This document shows, one piece after another, positions 31,815-32,775 of a DNA stretch of 32,775 bases. Both the position numbers and the translations under genes were made by a program. The stretch's first letter is position 1. Each line of letters opens with the position of its first letter. Origin of the DNA: Acidobacteriota bacterium. Lineage in GTDB: Bacteria; Acidobacteriota; Vicinamibacteria; Fen-336. The stretch is taken from assembly GCA_022340545.1 (NCBI GenBank), contig JAJDNV010000119.1, positions 1 through 32,775 on the forward strand, in the 5' to 3' direction. The notes under the pieces were generated by a model. That model worked only from the letters and a program-made list of their open reading frames with translations. It had not been told where the DNA came from and did no database searches.

Positions 31815-32775
31815 TCAGCCTCCGATGAAGGTGTGCTTTACGAGGAGGCGCACCTTGACCGGGATACCGTCCTTCAGGCCCGGCTCGTACTTCCAGCGAC
31901 TGATCTCGACGAGCACCGCCTCGAGGGCCCCTCGGCCCTTCTCCACGCGGATGTCCGTGACGTCGCCCACCTCGTTGACGACGAAGCTGGCGGTGATGGA
32001 GACCCGTTGCCCCCGCGAGAGCTCGGGGCCCCATTCCGGGTAGGGGGCCGACGTCCCCTGGACGCGGCGCGGCGGAACGTCGACCTCGTCCTCCTCGTAG
32101 ATCCGGTGCGGCTCCAGCGCGACGCCGGGGTTGGAGGGTGGCAGCACGACCACCGGGTCGGCCTCCGCCGGCTCGGGCGGGGGCGAGGGGCTGGGGGTGA
32201 GGTCGGGAATCGCCACCGGCGGGAATCGCACCAGTTGTCGGGCGGCCGGGAGAGGCGACGGGGGCCTCGACTCCGGGATGGTCGGCCGGAGGCTGTCGGC
32301 CGCGATGGGTGCGGGGGAGGGCAGGAGCACGGGCGCGGCTCCGGCCACACCGCCCGCGCTCAACAGGTGGACGGCGAGCGCGCTGACGCCGGCCAGGGCG
32401 GCGGCGATCCGGAGGACCGGGGCCCGCTCGGCGGTCGCCAGGGGCGGGACCGGGCGTGTCTCTTCGGGTATCTCGGCAAGCGAGCCGTCCGGAAGCAGCG
32501 CCACCTGGCCGGGCGGGGTCACGCGAGCCGCCCGCAGCGCGCCGGCCATCGCGTCGGCGGTCGCGAAGCGTCCGGTCGGGGCCTTGGCCAGGGCGCGGCG
32601 CAGCACCGGGCGCAGGGCCGGCGGGAGCCGCGGAAGGTCCAGCTTCGGCGCATCCTGGAGCTGCCGGAGGATCGTGGCGACCGGGGTGTCGCCCCGGAAA
32701 GGCAGAGACCCCGTGAACAGCTCGTAGATCACGATCCCGAAGGAGTACAGGTCGCTTCGGAAGTCCGTGGGCTCT
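31815..32775 (-). CDS. Ser/Thr protein kinase fused to TonB C-terminal domain (N-terminal part outside window)
   Basis: Partial gene; the frame is open to the window end, giving about 319 C-terminal residues. The first residues read [20 protein letters not shown], the subdomain IX-X end of a bacterial Hanks-type Ser/Thr kinase. After the lobe end ([10 protein letters not shown], the kinase C-terminal Arg region) comes a linker, then a membrane segment at about residues 119-147, and an extracytoplasmic Pro/Ala-rich stretch of about 70 residues. A TonB/TonB-like C-terminal domain of about 80 residues follows ([21 protein letters not shown], then [19 protein letters not shown]). Such a protein would couple cytosolic phosphorylation to the envelope. 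Residues of the catalytic loop are outside the window, so activity cannot be judged. Confidence 0.88.
   Translation of the reverse strand, partial: EPTDFRSDLYSFGIVIYELFTGSLPFRGDTPVATILRQLQDAPKLDLPRLPPALRPVLRRALAKAPTGRFATADAMAGALRAARVTPPGQVALLPDGSLAEIPEETRPVPPLATAERAPVLRIAAALAGVSALAVHLLSAGGVAGAAPVLLPSPAPIAADSLRPTIPESRPPSPLPAARQLVRFPPVAIPDLTPSPSPPPEPAEADPVVVLPPSNPGVALEPHRIYEEDEVDVPPRRVQGTSAPYPEWGPELSRGQRVSITASFVVNEVGDVTDIRVEKGRGALEAVLVEISRWKYEPGLKDGIPVKVRLLVKHTFIGG

Noticed and set aside
1-32775. CRISPR array, insertion sequence, prophage or integron
   Set aside because: No regularly spaced repeats, transposase, integrase or phage genes were found; the largest repeats are the local hairpins listed.

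Overview
This is a 32.8-kb, very GC-rich bacterial chromosomal segment with tightly packed genes. It shows no rRNA, tRNA, CRISPR array, integrase or transposase. The gene content suggests an Acidobacteriota-like soil or sediment bacterium: a CRTAC1/ASPIC-UnbV FG-GAP protein, a 3-keto-disaccharide hydrolase (DUF1080) lipoprotein, a Ser/Thr kinase fused to a TonB C-terminal domain, several small lipoproteins, and GTG, TTG and even CTG starts. This is inferred from gene content only.

Layout. 1-2720: the 3' part of an antiquitin-type aldehyde dehydrogenase, a single-domain globin and a SAM methyltransferase, ending in a hairpin between convergent genes. 2721-4801: malate dehydrogenase (minus) diverging from a patatin-like lipase (plus). 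4861-7714: a plus-strand set of PIG-L deacetylase, two-SIS-domain sugar-phosphate isomerase/deaminase and an exported PIG-L deacetylase, which looks like an amino-sugar route. 7849-9937: an M20 dipeptidase and a small conserved unknown (minus). 10054-12904: a DUF1080 lipoprotein facing a TIM-barrel isomerase/lyase and a Gfo/Idh/MocA oxidoreductase, together resembling a 3-keto-glycoside pathway. 13040-15642: a thioredoxin-like lipoprotein, then a minus-strand operon of a signal-bearing methyltransferase, a lipoprotein alpha/beta hydrolase and a secretin N-domain protein lacking the barrel. 15886-18632: xylose isomerase and xylulokinase, converting xylose to xylulose 5-phosphate.

18627-18792 holds a cluster of large hairpins built from a shared core. 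18787-23210 (minus) holds a small lipoprotein, an NtrC-type response regulator with an altered sigma-54-contact loop (GSFPGA), its histidine kinase, and a secreted or membrane protein with a ten-cysteine tail. 23236-27114 (minus) holds a nitrilase-family amidohydrolase, the CRTAC1 protein and a LysR regulator. 27115-27531 has no convincing intact gene but carries palindromes, a G-quadruplex-type tract and a possible methyltransferase gene fragment. 27532-29621 (minus) is 4-alpha-glucanotransferase plus a lipoprotein. 29767-31363 (plus) is a YgfZ-like protein and a PduO-type cobalamin adenosyltransferase that appears to start at CTG. 31367-32775 (minus) is YjbQ and the 3' part of the kinase-TonB fusion.

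The overall theme is carbohydrate catabolism (xylose, amino sugars, 3-keto sugars, maltodextrin) with envelope sensing. The points most worth following up are the PIG-L/SIS module, the 3-keto-sugar module, the GSFPGA regulator, the kinase-TonB fusion, the CTG start and the hairpin cluster. No single wholly new system is proven by sequence alone.
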